A DNA stretch of 17,141 nt from an uncultured Lachnospiraceae bacterium (GCA_910578845.1 CAJTSL010000007.1:5349-22489); one strand, 5' to 3'. Positions 1-8,947 are shown, counted from the stretch's first letter. The notes: generated by a model not told the origin, from the sequence alone. Translations and numbers: made by a program.

Positions 1-18
1 TGAAAAATTATGATATTT

Positions 19-24
19 TATAAT
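19..24 (+). promoter_or_regulatory. -10 box of the GntR/LacI regulator promoter
   Basis: A perfect TATAAT lies 25 bp before the chosen start at 49. The matching -35 would fall at or beyond the window edge, so only half of the promoter is visible. Its position puts transcription start near base 30, downstream of the ATG at 10, which supports starting the gene at 49. Confidence 0.45.
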
Positions 25-48
25 AAAAGCGATAGGGGAGGACTGGCA

Positions 49-1134
49 ATGTACAAAAAATACGAAGAACTAATCGGATATCTCAAAAAAGACATTTCAG
101 AAAGCATAGCGCGTGGCATTGCCAAACTGCCAACGGAAAGCCAACTATGCAAGCAGTATCATGTCAGCCGCACAACGGTCAACCGGGCGCTGACAACTCT
201 TGAGCAAGAGAAATTAATTTATAAAAAGCAAGGCAGCGGTTCCTATATAACGGGCCTGCTTCCCGACGGAGACCAAAATAAAGTCTCCATTCTGCTCACA
301 TCCGATACGGAATATATCTTTCCGGCGCTTCTTGGTGATTTGGAATCCCTTTTATCAAAAGAAGGTTATCTTGTTTCCGTCTTCATTACCCATAACCGGG
401 CGGACATTGAACGCGATATTTTACAGCAGCTAATTAATGATCCTCCGCGTGGCCTGATCGCCGAACCATCACGTTCTGCGCTGCCAACGCCGAATTACGA
501 TTTATATGAGGAACTTTCCGCAAAAGGGACAAGCACCGTCTTCTTCCACGGATGTTATTCTAATCTCCCGCCCTCATTATATGTAAAAGATGATAATTAT
601 GCCGGAGGCTTCCTTCTTGGAGAACTCCTTTTAAAGCAGAACCACAAACAGATTGCCGGCATATTCCAATTAGACACGATCCAGGGACAAGAACGGCATT
701 TAGGATTCCTCCGTTCCATGTTAGAAGCCGGTGTCCCTATAGATGAAGATATGGTTTCATGGTTCACGACAGAACAGCTAACCCGTTTGCAGCAAAAGCA
801 AGACACGCGCTTTCTGTCATATTTCATAAGGCAAATGCCGAAATCCTGCTCCGCCATCATCTGCCATAACGATGAAATAGCTTATTGGTTAATCAAAGAG
901 CTCTCTTATAGCAATATCCGCGTCCCGGAAGACGTCAGCATCGTCAGCTTTGACAACAGCTATCTGAGCGAACTGTCTATTCCGCGCCTGACTTCCCTTT
1001 CCCATAAGCCGCAGGAAACGGCAAGCGCCGCCGTATCGCTCTTAACGCAGAAACTATTAGGGCAAAATCCCATATCTATGCAGTTGCCATGGTATCTCGT
1101 AGAGCGCAACAGCACTTTATGGCGGGCAGGATAG
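49..1134 (+). CDS. GntR/LacI hybrid sugar-responsive transcriptional regulator (AraR-type)
   Basis: Predicted 361-residue repressor. Residues about 1-66 form a GntR-type winged helix-turn-helix (LPTESQL, VSRTTVNRAL, then a wing GSGSYI). Residues about 75-361 are a LacI/periplasmic-binding-like effector domain, with CHNDEIAYW and VPEDVSIVSFDNS typical of that fold. This architecture is that of Bacillus AraR, which releases DNA when it binds a sugar. The start at 49 is preferred over an in-frame ATG at 10 because GGGGAGG at 35-41 sits 7 nt before it and a TATAAT at 19-24 lies between the two ATGs. It converges on the sensory operon with only 16 bp between stop codons. The sugar and target promoter are not visible; arabinose is not implied by the architecture alone. 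Confidence 0.9.
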   Translation: MYKKYEELIGYLKKDISESIARGIAKLPTESQLCKQYHVSRTTVNRALTTLEQEKLIYKKQGSGSYITGLLPDGDQNKVSILLTSDTEYIFPALLGDLESLLSKEGYLVSVFITHNRADIERDILQQLINDPPRGLIAEPSRSALPTPNYDLYEELSAKGTSTVFFHGCYSNLPPSLYVKDDNYAGGFLLGELLLKQNHKQIAGIFQLDTIQGQERHLGFLRSMLEAGVPIDEDMVSWFTTEQLTRLQQKQDTRFLSYFIRQMPKSCSAIICHNDEIAYWLIKELSYSNIRVPEDVSIVSFDNSYLSELSIPRLTSLSHKPQETASAAVSLLTQKLLGQNPISMQLPWYLVERNSTLWRAG

Positions 1135-1144
1135 GCTCCTGTCC
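1124..1144. terminator. Possible hairpin between convergent genes
   Basis: GGGCAGGA at 1124-1131 pairs with TCCTGTCC at 1137-1144 (8 bp including one G-U) around a 5-nt loop. It spans the stop codon of the regulator and the gap to the convergent response regulator. Neither side has a clean T run, so termination activity is doubtful. Confidence 0.25.
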
Positions 1145-1150
1145 GTTACT

Positions 1151-2788
1151 TCATTTTCCGTTTCTTTCTTTACCGGCGCGGTATTCCCTGGGCGTGCACC
1201 CCTGTGTCCTCTTGAATACAAAACTAAAGTAATGCGGATTTTTATATCCCGTCGCAAGCGCAATCTCGCTTGAGCGCATATCCGTTTCCTGAAGCAGCCT
1301 CTTTGCTTTCTCCATACGTTTATAAGTCACATACTCTACAAATGTCATTTGCATTTCCTGGCTGAACATGGCGCTGAAATAATTAGGGCTGACTTCCATG
1401 ACTGCCGCGATTTCATTCAAAGACAAGCTCTCCTGCATATAATTCTCCTCAATATATTCCAGAGCTTTTTGCAGGGTCTTCTTTCCCTGGCTGTCATTTT
1501 CCTTATCGCGGAACCGGATTGCCTGTGTCAGAATCCCTTCTATATAATGTTGCATATTGCTCAGGCTCATTTCTATTTTATGAATATCCTCTACCTCTAC
1601 ATTTTGCAGGAATTCCTTCTGCTCCACGCCAATATTTTCCATATAGGCAAGCGCCGCAAAACGGACATTCAGCAACAGATAGTCCCAGAATATCTTAGAT
1701 TTAAGTGCCCCCCCTACTCCGTTTAGGAAATTACTGACAAACTCTCCCACTTCCTCCTTCTGTCCCTTTGCCAAAAAGGCTTTGAACAAGTCCGGGCTGA
1801 TATCTGCCATATCAATATCTGCAAGCGATCCTTCTTCCCTCTCCTGCGCCAAGCCCTCTTGCTCCTGCTCAGACAGAATATGTTTTGCCGGCTCAAAGAA
1901 TCGGTAATTAAATATATGATTCACTTTCCGATAACACTCTGCAAGCAGGCTAAAGCGCTCTACAGCCACGCCCGCCGCGACATACCAATCCAATTCTTCC
2001 TCATACTGCTTACAGATCTGTTCGATTCCTTCCAAGCACTTTGCCGTCCGTTCTGTAATGTTCCCTTCCTCGCCTTTTATCATAATCCCATAGATATTGA
2101 CGCTCCAGCGAAATACCAAATAATAATTGGAGAAACGCATCAGGAAGCGCATAATCTCTTCATAGCATTTCTGACAGGTTTCCCCTGCTTTCCGTTTATC
2201 TCCCTGATGGGCGCGTTCCTGTACATTCATCAACATCAGATTATAACATGGCGCATTAATATCAAGCGCATGCTTCTGCGCTTCTTCATATATTTCCTGG
2301 ACGGAAAGTTGCCCTGCGAAAACTTTTTCAAAAAAATTCCTTAACACAAACTGCTCATACTCGTGCATATCATCCTGGTATTTATGCAAGTAGTTTTTCT
2401 GTTCCTGCTCAGTCTCAATCTTCTCTTTCACCTCTGTCAGCGCTTTTTGCAAAGCCCTTCTCGTAATCGGTTTGAGCAGGTACTGGTCTACCCCTTCCCG
2501 GATCGCCTGTCTCGCATATTCAAAGTCATCATATCCACTGATAATGATAATTTTCATTTCCGGAAATTCCTGTCCGACAATATGGCTAAGCGAAAGCCCA
2601 TCCATAAACGGCATCTTAATATCGGTAATTAAGACATCCGGCCTCGTTTTCCGAATCAGAGGCAACGCCATCTCACCGTCCCCTGCCTCTCCGACGAACT
2701 GATAACCGAACTGCTGCCATGGGATATTGTCCCTAAGACCCTCTCTTATCACACTTTCATCTTCTACCAAAAATACTTTCAATGCCAT
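1151..2788 (-). CDS. YesN-type response regulator, AraC family
   Basis: 545-residue cytoplasmic response regulator. Residues 1-120 are a receiver domain with acidic pocket E9/D10, phospho-acceptor D56 (LITDIKMP), S84 and K106 (LLKP). Residues about 437-545 carry a double helix-turn-helix of the AraC/XylS type (SLNEIAAVMEVSPNYFS, then SEIALATGYKNPHYFS). The roughly 300-residue middle is the variable linker usual in YesN proteins and has no recognised domain. It is the last gene after the kinase and sugar-binding protein, 58 bp beyond the latter, and is the expected phosphoryl acceptor of the kinase. The ribosome site is weak (GAAAGG at an extended distance), so translation may depend on coupling to the upstream genes. 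The target genes are not visible; such regulators usually activate carbohydrate uptake or utilisation genes. Confidence 0.93.
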   Translation of the reverse strand: MALKVFLVEDESVIREGLRDNIPWQQFGYQFVGEAGDGEMALPLIRKTRPDVLITDIKMPFMDGLSLSHIVGQEFPEMKIIIISGYDDFEYARQAIREGVDQYLLKPITRRALQKALTEVKEKIETEQEQKNYLHKYQDDMHEYEQFVLRNFFEKVFAGQLSVQEIYEEAQKHALDINAPCYNLMLMNVQERAHQGDKRKAGETCQKCYEEIMRFLMRFSNYYLVFRWSVNIYGIMIKGEEGNITERTAKCLEGIEQICKQYEEELDWYVAAGVAVERFSLLAECYRKVNHIFNYRFFEPAKHILSEQEQEGLAQEREEGSLADIDMADISPDLFKAFLAKGQKEEVGEFVSNFLNGVGGALKSKIFWDYLLLNVRFAALAYMENIGVEQKEFLQNVEVEDIHKIEMSLSNMQHYIEGILTQAIRFRDKENDSQGKKTLQKALEYIEENYMQESLSLNEIAAVMEVSPNYFSAMFSQEMQMTFVEYVTYKRMEKAKRLLQETDMRSSEIALATGYKNPHYFSFVFKRTQGCTPREYRAGKERNGK

Positions 2789-2846
2789 AAGCTAAAACCA
2801 CGCCTTTCTTTCCACCCACCGTTATTGCATGCAGGGCGTAGACCGA

Positions 2847-3893
2847 TCAGTAAGTCCTCATGCCCAGATATTGATCTACATTTTCCTGCGTGAACACTTT
2901 TTCCTCTACACAATTCTCCTTCTCTACCGCTTCTCCATTTTCCAGTTTGCGGATCAGTTCCATGATATATTCACCCTGCTCGGGATTACACTCTATATCC
3001 ACATTGATAATCCCTTCCGACACAAGTTCCAACGCATCATAGACCGCATCAAATGATATCAGCACCACATCCCCGTTTACCCCGGTTGAAATGCCATTCT
3101 CTTCTAACGCCTGTAAGGCACCAAACGTCATATCATCATTCTGTGATATGATCACATCAATGTCCGGGAATTTTGCTAGGAGCTGTTCCATCACTTCCTT
3201 GCCTTTCGCCGTCGTAAAGTCAGCCGATTCCTGTGCCCGTATATGCCATTCAGGATGCGACGAGGCAATGGCGTTAAATCCCGCTGTACGTTCAATCTGG
3301 GCGGAAGAGCCTACTGTCCCTTGTAATACGACGATATTGATCTGCTCATCTTCCCTTCCGGTTTCTATCAGATAATCTTCCAGCCAAATGGCTGCCTTCT
3401 CTCCCTCTTTGTGCATATCGGAGCCAACCCATGCCGTATAAAGCGAATCGTCACTAACAGACGCCTTCCTATCTACCAGGATCACGGGGATGTCCGCATC
3501 CTTTGCTTCTTGCAGGACAGTTTCCCATCCGTCCTCCGTTACCGGAGAAAAAATGATATAATCTACCCTCTGGGATATAAAGCCGCGGATCGCCTTTATC
3601 TGGTTCTCCTGTTTCTGCCTGGCATTATTGAATTCCAGGAAAAAACCATTCTCCCTTGTAAGAGTCCCCTGAATGGATTCCGAATTCGCGCTTCTCCAAA
3701 GCGACTCGCTCCCAAGCTGGGAGAATCCGACGACAATCAAATCCTCTTCCGCCTCCGTCTCTGACAGAATATCCTCCGGCGCCACATCCCAGAAAGAGCC
3801 GCACCCGGAAAGCGCCATTGTAAGCAAAAAACTGGCCACCACAAAAATGATCCGATAGCATCGGCCTCTATTTTTCTTACTCTGACATCTCAT
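2847..3893 (-). CDS. YtfQ-like sugar-binding lipoprotein
   Basis: 348-residue exported lipoprotein. A basic N-terminus and hydrophobic stretch (about 13-29) end in lipobox LSGC with the lipidated cysteine at 31. Residues about 53-320 are a ribose/galactofuranose-type periplasmic-binding domain (Peripla_BP_4). VVGFSQLGSESLWRSAN closely follows the pattern of YtfQ-type galactofuranose-binding proteins, and PVILVDR and VIISQNDDMTFGALQAL are family hinge and cleft motifs. The start at 3893 has AAGGGAG about 7 nt upstream and overlaps the end of the kinase gene by 17 bp, so the two are co-translated. No transporter ATPase or permease follows. The gene sits between kinase and response regulator, so I infer that it delivers sugar-occupancy information to the kinase rather than (or as well as) feeding a transporter elsewhere. 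The ligand is unknown; a pentose or hexose is likely. Confidence 0.88.
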   Translation of the reverse strand: MRCQSKKNRGRCYRIIFVVASFLLTMALSGCGSFWDVAPEDILSETEAEEDLIVVGFSQLGSESLWRSANSESIQGTLTRENGFFLEFNNARQKQENQIKAIRGFISQRVDYIIFSPVTEDGWETVLQEAKDADIPVILVDRKASVSDDSLYTAWVGSDMHKEGEKAAIWLEDYLIETGREDEQINIVVLQGTVGSSAQIERTAGFNAIASSHPEWHIRAQESADFTTAKGKEVMEQLLAKFPDIDVIISQNDDMTFGALQALEENGISTGVNGDVVLISFDAVYDALELVSEGIINVDIECNPEQGEYIMELIRKLENGEAVEKENCVEEKVFTQENVDQYLGMRTY

Positions 3894-5376
3894 AGCTGCT
3901 CCCTTCTGCTACAGTCTCCATCCGCTTCGCCGGAATAACAACTTTCACCGTTGTGCCTTCTCCTTTTACCGAAGAAATCGTCATCCCATAATCCATTCCA
4001 TAATTCATACGGATCCGCTCATTGACATTTGCCAGTCCGAATCCCGATTCAGTTTCCTTACAAGGACGGGCAATTTCTTTTTGCAGCCGTTCCACTTCTT
4101 CCTCCTCCATGCCCACGCCATCGTCCATTACTGCCAGGCATACGTTCTTCCCGTTTTCTCCTTCTTCCATTGACCCCTTGACCGTTATTTTCCCTTTTGC
4201 CCTTTTCTTTTTGATCCCATGATAGAGGGCGTTTTCGACAAGTGGCTGTAACGTCAGCTTTAAAATCTTATATGGGTACAACTGCGGATCCATTGCAATT
4301 TCATAATCCAGTATATCATGGTAGCGCACTTGCTGGATTTCCAAGTAGCTTCGGATATGGAACTCTTCATCTTTGATCGTAATGAATTCCTGGCCATGGC
4401 TCAGCACTAAACGGAAAAAATCAGATAAGGATACAACCATATCTACTGCCTGTCCGCTCATGTTCCCTTCGATCAGCCATACAATCGTATCCAATGTATT
4501 ATATAAGAAATGAGGGTTAATCTGTTCCTGCAACAGCCGGAGCTCTGTATTACGCATCTTACGCTCATCCTCTTTAATCTGGCTGACCATCACTTCCAAA
4601 TGCTGCGACATTTCATTGATGCTATCCGAAAGCTGCGCTACCTCATCCTTTGTTTTCACCTTCGCACGAACGGAAAAATCGCCTTCAGAGATCTGCCTTG
4701 TCACACCACAAAGCTTGCGGATCGGCCCGGTAATGCTATTAGAAATAACGGAAGCTACCGTTAGGACACAGACAACAATGCCAAAAAGCAGTATCACCCA
4801 CAAGACAACAAATTTCTGCACTTGTGCGTTTAATTGTATTTTCAGCTTCTCAATGCTCTTCGTCTGATAATAGATATAATGCTGCATATTATCCTGGATC
4901 AGTTCCGTCAAAATATAAATATTATTATCAAGCATCTCTATATTTTCATCATAATGTCCGCCCTTATCCAGATTCACCTTGATATCGTCTACCCTATCCT
5001 GTAACGTATCAATATTCCGCAAAAGGCGCTGTAGCCACGATTTGCTTTCCTTGTCTGTCGTTATCCTCATCAGCACTCCAAAATCTTCCCTCAGTTCGCC
5101 GATGACTTGATAAGGATCTTCTAGCGAATCGTCCTCATGGATATTTTCAAATGTAACAGCTCCTACTACTAATTTATATAGGCCCTCATCCATCTCTTCT
5201 TTAAAATTCAGATTATAGCTGTTGGCAATTGTCATATTGCTGACAATTTCATCGTATGCATTACTGTAATTGCGCAAGGAAAATATCAAGTAAAAAGTAA
5301 CCCCGACTAACGGCAGTACTGTAACTAAGGTCAGAAGCATCAGCTTGCTTTTTAAAGAATATTGGTTCATAGTCAC
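3877..5376 (-). CDS. YesM/LytS-type membrane sensor histidine kinase
   Basis: 499-residue sensor kinase. TM1 is at about 12-33, an extracytoplasmic domain at about 34-188 (mostly helical, with no recognised ligand fold), TM2 at about 189-211 and HAMP at about 212-265. A His_kinase domain (PF06580) follows, with phospho-accepting H289 in QINPHFLYNTLD. The HATPase domain has an N-box around QPLVENALYHG (N382), G1 DDGVGM at 418-423 and G2 GFGLANVNERI at 445-455. The start at 5376 has AAAGGGAAAG upstream. It is the first gene of the kinase, binding-protein and response-regulator operon. The sugar-binding lipoprotein encoded in overlap with it is the likely partner of the outer domain. The phosphoryl group is expected to go to D56 of the response regulator. 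Confidence 0.93.
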   Translation of the reverse strand: MTMNQYSLKSKLMLLTLVTVLPLVGVTFYLIFSLRNYSNAYDEIVSNMTIANSYNLNFKEEMDEGLYKLVVGAVTFENIHEDDSLEDPYQVIGELREDFGVLMRITTDKESKSWLQRLLRNIDTLQDRVDDIKVNLDKGGHYDENIEMLDNNIYILTELIQDNMQHYIYYQTKSIEKLKIQLNAQVQKFVVLWVILLFGIVVCVLTVASVISNSITGPIRKLCGVTRQISEGDFSVRAKVKTKDEVAQLSDSINEMSQHLEVMVSQIKEDERKMRNTELRLLQEQINPHFLYNTLDTIVWLIEGNMSGQAVDMVVSLSDFFRLVLSHGQEFITIKDEEFHIRSYLEIQQVRYHDILDYEIAMDPQLYPYKILKLTLQPLVENALYHGIKKKRAKGKITVKGSMEEGENGKNVCLAVMDDGVGMEEEEVERLQKEIARPCKETESGFGLANVNERIRMNYGMDYGMTISSVKGEGTTVKVVIPAKRMETVAEGSSYEMSE

Positions 5377-5412
5377 ATCTTTCCCTTTTTCCTGTTTTAA
5401 ACCTCATGCTTA

Positions 5413-5441
5413 TTGCGCTTTTCTACAAATTGGTGTACTAT
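5413..5441 (+). promoter_or_regulatory. Candidate promoter of the diguanylate cyclase gene
   Basis: TTGCGC (5413-5418) and TACTAT (5436-5441) are separated by 17 bp, upstream of the GGDEF gene in the 120-bp divergent gap shared with the kinase gene. The matches to consensus are partial (3/6 and 4/6). No convincing kinase promoter was found on the other strand. Confidence 0.3.
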
Positions 5442-5496
5442 TTTATTACGATAAATCCCACCATTTTTCGGTTAAGAAAGGCTTGGTTGCAAAAAA

Positions 5497-6585
5497 ATGA
5501 ATTTTCCCTGGCTCCAAAAGGCAGTTCAATATATTAACAAAGATACCCGCGACCCTAATGAATCGCCCAAATTAATTGTTGTAGTCAGGGTTCTGGTTCT
5601 TTCTATGCTCTTTTATACTGTAATAAATAGTATAATCTATATCGATATGTTAAACAACATCGGAATCATTATTTTACTTGTTTCTTTTCTGATGTATCTT
5701 TTTATTTTCCGTATGACCTACCACTACAAGACACCTGTCGTCGTTTATACGTTAAATCTGTGTACAGCTACATGGATTGTTGTGAATATCTTCTATTTTG
5801 GCTGGGATATCGGTGTACAGCATTTCATCCTCGTACTGCTTGTCCTATGCTTTTTTTCCGGTTACTCCCAATATCATTTTAAGATTTTTTTTGCGATCGT
5901 GCTATGCCTTTTCCGCATATATTTATTCTTTTTATGCCGTAGCAGGGAACCAGTCATTGCTCTGCCAGAGATGATGACTAACGTATTACAGATGATCAAT
6001 ACGATTTGCATTTTCTGGTGCATTTCCTTAATCGTTTATGTATTCAGCAAAGACTCCCAGGCACTAGAGCACAAGCTCGTGGATTATAATACGAAGCTGT
6101 TAAGCCAGGCGAATACAGACGTCCTCACCGGATTATATAACCGGAGAAAGGCGATGGAATATTTAGAAGAGCTCTTAATCCCTTCTAACCATCATTTTAC
6201 CAGTATCTGCATTTGCGACATCGACTTTTTCAAGAAAGTCAACGACAACTACGGACATGATATCGGTGATATCGTCCTACAGACTATTGCACGGACGATG
6301 CAGACTACCTTGGAGAAAAAATGTTTCATTGCAAGATGGGGCGGTGAAGAATTCCTTCTCGTTTTCCCCTCCTGTAACGGCGATGAGGCGTTCTGTTTTC
6401 TAGAAGAACTAAAGCGCAGAATCTCAGCCTTACAATTCAATGCGGATGGAACAGCATTCTCTGTGACTATGACATTTGGCTTAACCGAATATGATTTCCG
6501 TTCCGATATCGATACAGCAATCAAAGAAGCGGATGAAAAATTATATATGGGCAAGAAGAACGGACGGAACCGAATCGTTTTCTAA
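5497..6585 (+). CDS. Membrane-bound GGDEF diguanylate cyclase
   Basis: 362-residue protein predicted to make cyclic di-GMP from two GTP. The N-terminal half holds about six hydrophobic segments (roughly 26-46, 54-72, 80-100, 106-121, 128-147, 165-184), forming a membrane sensor of unrecognised family. A GGDEF domain spans about 198-362: DVLTGLYNRR at 208-217, the metal-binding DIDFFKKVND at 241-250 and the active-site GGEEF at 282-286. The variant GGEEF is normally active. The RxxD inhibitory site expected just before the signature is absent (the stretch there is TLEKKCFIARW), so classical product inhibition is unlikely. The start at 5497 has a rather distant AAGAAAGG (5474-5481). It is divergent from the kinase operon and ends in a hairpin at its stop codon. 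Confidence 0.92.
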   Translation: MNFPWLQKAVQYINKDTRDPNESPKLIVVVRVLVLSMLFYTVINSIIYIDMLNNIGIIILLVSFLMYLFIFRMTYHYKTPVVVYTLNLCTATWIVVNIFYFGWDIGVQHFILVLLVLCFFSGYSQYHFKIFFAIVLCLFRIYLFFLCRSREPVIALPEMMTNVLQMINTICIFWCISLIVYVFSKDSQALEHKLVDYNTKLLSQANTDVLTGLYNRRKAMEYLEELLIPSNHHFTSICICDIDFFKKVNDNYGHDIGDIVLQTIARTMQTTLEKKCFIARWGGEEFLLVFPSCNGDEAFCFLEELKRRISALQFNADGTAFSVTMTFGLTEYDFRSDIDTAIKEADEKLYMGKKNGRNRIVF

Positions 6586-6603
6586 AGCGTTCTACGCTTT
6601 TTT
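6584..6603 (+). terminator. Rho-independent terminator of the diguanylate cyclase gene
   Basis: AAAGCGT (6584-6590) and ACGCTTT (6594-6600) form a perfect 7-bp stem around TCT, and the T run continues to 6603. The left arm starts within the TAA stop codon. The stem is short, so read-through to the next gene is possible. Confidence 0.55.
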
Positions 6604-6666
6604 GATGAATGCCCTACCACTTTATTTCATATATTGAAGTAAAATAACCAGAAACGGATCATATCT

Positions 6667-8517
6667 TTGAAAAAAAAGCTTTCCCCCAAACAATGGATCG
6701 GAGCAGTATTGCTATTGCTCCTTTTTATCTTACTCACTCTCTTCCTATACAGCCGCACTCACGAAGATGCCCGCTTTGAGAAATTTGCAAAAAACTTTTT
6801 CGTATCGGAGCTGTGCCATAATCCAATTACCCTGCACTACAATCTAACCAATCCTTCTGCATACGGAATTGAAGAAAAAACCATTTCACTACCAATATAC
6901 CATGCCAATCAGGCGCTGGCATCTCTAGACGAGGCAGATGCCGTAATAGATGCATTACAGAAATTCCATCCTGAGGAATTGTCGTCTGCTAATCAATATA
7001 CCTATATATTATTCTCCACTTACTTGGCAGCGCAAGCATCATGTGCCGCGTATCCGTATTTTGAAGAGCCTCTTTCCCCGACTTCCGGCATACAATCGGA
7101 GCTTCCGATCCTATTAGCGGACTATCGGTTTTCTTCTGTTGCGGATATCGAAAGCTATCTGGCAATTCTCTCCCAGATTCCATCCTACCTAAACGGCATT
7201 GTGCTCTATGAACAGGAAAAAGCCGATCATGGGCTCTTCATGGCGGACTCTTCTGTAGACAAAGTCATTGAGCAATGCATGGCTCTCATGGACTTGCAGC
7301 AATTAGAAGCAGGAGAACATTTCTTAGAAATCACTTTCGCAGAACGCCTTGGGAAATTAATCGAAAAAGGTATCATCAACAATACGGATGCACAAAAATG
7401 GCAGTCCGAAAATAAACGCCTGCTTACCACTGTCGTTGCGCCTGCATACAATAAGCTCGCCGATGAACTGACTTTATTAAAAGGCGGCAAGGCGCAAGTC
7501 TCCGGACTTGCCAATTCCCCTGGCGGCAAAGACTATTATCAGGCATATCTGCGCCTAATCACCGGTTCATACCATACCATACAGGAGATAAAATCAATGC
7601 TTTCTGCCGATTTCCAGAAGAACTATACAACCCTCATTTCACTGTTGCAAGAGCATCCTGATCTAAACCAGCACCTTGCTGGCAACGATTACGCTTTTCC
7701 TTGCCTAACGCCGGAAGAAATGCTCGCCAAGCTACAGGAAATGACTGCCAAAGACTATCCTACAGTCCCGCTTTTAGCCGATCAAGAAGAGGCTGCGGCA
7801 TGTACGATCAAAGAATTGGACGAAAGCCTCTCACCTTACGCGGCACCTGCTTTCTATTTGACGCCGCCCATAGATGATATGAGCGAAAATACCATTTATA
7901 TCAACACTATGGATACCGCAGAAGGCCTTTCCTTATTCACAACGCTTGCACACGAAGGTTACCCTGGCCATCTCTATCAGACTGTATACAGCGGACATCA
8001 CCTACAGTCCATAGGCGCCCTCCCTTTACGCAACATCTTATATTATGGCGGTTATATAGAAGGCTGGGCGCTGTATGTGGAACTTGGGTCTTATGATTAT
8101 GCCATCCGCATCGCCAAAGACGGGCATCCCGAAGCAGAAGCGCTCTACCTGGCGCAGAGGCTAAACAGGCAGATCCAGTTATGTCTGTACTCTCTTTTGG
8201 ACATTCTCATCCATTATGAAGGCGCATCTTATGAAAAAGTTTATGAGATCCTCTCTGCTATAGGATTAGATGATGACAGCATACAAGCCACATATGAATA
8301 TATTGTAGAAGGCCCTTGCACCTATCCCAAATATTACTTAGGATACTTGGAAATCGAATCGTTGAAGTCCCAAGCGGAAACTGCCTGGGGAGATTCTTTT
8401 TCTCTATACCGGTTCCACACCTTCTTGTTAAATAATGGCCCGGCTGACTTTAGAACGCTCTCCCGTCTTTTGGCAATGACCACGCCATTGCCTCAGCGGC
8501 TGGAAAGAAAAAACTGA
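6667..8517 (+). CDS. Membrane-anchored DUF885-family zinc-peptidase-like protein
   Basis: 616-residue protein. KKK followed by a hydrophobic segment at about 11-28 forms a signal anchor without an obvious cleavage site, putting the large domain outside the membrane. The rest matches the DUF885 pattern (PF05960): HEGYPGH at 429-435 (zinc ligands H429 and H435, catalytic E430) and a downstream EGWALY (E465) as probable third ligand. DUF885 proteins are thought to be metallopeptidases; the substrate is unknown. The start is TTG at 6667: the frame is closed by TAA at 6640-6642 and there is no in-frame ATG until deep in the domain. No strong ribosome site is visible, so expression may be low. The last 25 bp overlap the convergent MarR gene. 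Confidence 0.85.
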   Translation: MKKKLSPKQWIGAVLLLLLFILLTLFLYSRTHEDARFEKFAKNFFVSELCHNPITLHYNLTNPSAYGIEEKTISLPIYHANQALASLDEADAVIDALQKFHPEELSSANQYTYILFSTYLAAQASCAAYPYFEEPLSPTSGIQSELPILLADYRFSSVADIESYLAILSQIPSYLNGIVLYEQEKADHGLFMADSSVDKVIEQCMALMDLQQLEAGEHFLEITFAERLGKLIEKGIINNTDAQKWQSENKRLLTTVVAPAYNKLADELTLLKGGKAQVSGLANSPGGKDYYQAYLRLITGSYHTIQEIKSMLSADFQKNYTTLISLLQEHPDLNQHLAGNDYAFPCLTPEEMLAKLQEMTAKDYPTVPLLADQEEAAACTIKELDESLSPYAAPAFYLTPPIDDMSENTIYINTMDTAEGLSLFTTLAHEGYPGHLYQTVYSGHHLQSIGALPLRNILYYGGYIEGWALYVELGSYDYAIRIAKDGHPEAEALYLAQRLNRQIQLCLYSLLDILIHYEGASYEKVYEILSAIGLDDDSIQATYEYIVEGPCTYPKYYLGYLEIESLKSQAETAWGDSFSLYRFHTFLLNNGPADFRTLSRLLAMTTPLPQRLERKN

Positions 8518-8930
8518 TGAATACGATTTAAGGCTTTCTCCAACACATGCTTTTCCTCATCCGAAAGCTCCTCGACAATTGCCTGGATCATCTGCTCGTG
8601 GAATTGCTTATGATGGAGAAATGCCTTTTGCCCTTTGGGCGTCAACGAAACGAGGACTACTCTCCTGTCCTCCTCGCTTCTTGCCCTTTCTACGTAATTC
8701 TTCTTCACCAGGCTATTAATAGAAATCGTAAGCGTTCCTGTTGTAACATGCAATGCCTTTGCAACAGTCGTCATATTCTTCCTCTCTCCTATGCCGATTG
8801 CCTCGATAACATGCATATCGTTTACAGTGACGTCTTTATATTCTTCTGTCCGGATTGCCTGTTCTTCTACTGTATTGATATTCCGAAATACCTTTACCAA
8901 CACATCATTCAGTGCCTTATTAATATCCAT
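8493..8930 (-). CDS. MarR-family regulator (FabT-like) of the ABC exporter operon
   Basis: 145-residue MarR winged-helix dimeric regulator. TTVAKALHVTTGTLTISINSLVKKNYVERARSEEDRR contains the recognition helix and the acidic/basic wing typical of the family; the wording is close to FabT-type members. An ATG at 8942 would add four residues, but its only purine-rich sequence abuts it. The ATG at 8930 has GGAG 6 nt upstream and is preferred. It starts 17 bp after the permease stop codon, making it the last gene of the ATPase-permease-MarR operon. I infer autoregulation of that operon, with operators expected in 13440-13560. The effector ligand is unknown. Its 3' end overlaps the DUF885 gene by 25 bp, so there is no room for a dedicated intergenic terminator. 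Confidence 0.9.
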   Translation of the reverse strand: MDINKALNDVLVKVFRNINTVEEQAIRTEEYKDVTVNDMHVIEAIGIGERKNMTTVAKALHVTTGTLTISINSLVKKNYVERARSEEDRRVVLVSLTPKGQKAFLHHKQFHEQMIQAIVEELSDEEKHVLEKALNRIHQFFLSSR

Positions 8931-8947
8931 CGCAATCTCCATTCCCC

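Noticed and set aside
10..48. Upstream in-frame ATG at 10 as the start of the GntR/LacI regulator
   Set aside because: It lies upstream of a TATAAT at 19-24 and has no ribosome site, while the ATG at 49 has GGGGAGG 7 nt before it.
1349..2702. Several plus-strand open frames of 76-161 codons
   Set aside because: They are all antisense to the response regulator, whose receiver and AraC motifs are unambiguous.
8931..8942. ATG at 8942 as the MarR start
   Set aside because: Its purine-rich sequence directly abuts the ATG, whereas the ATG at 8930 has a properly spaced GGAG.
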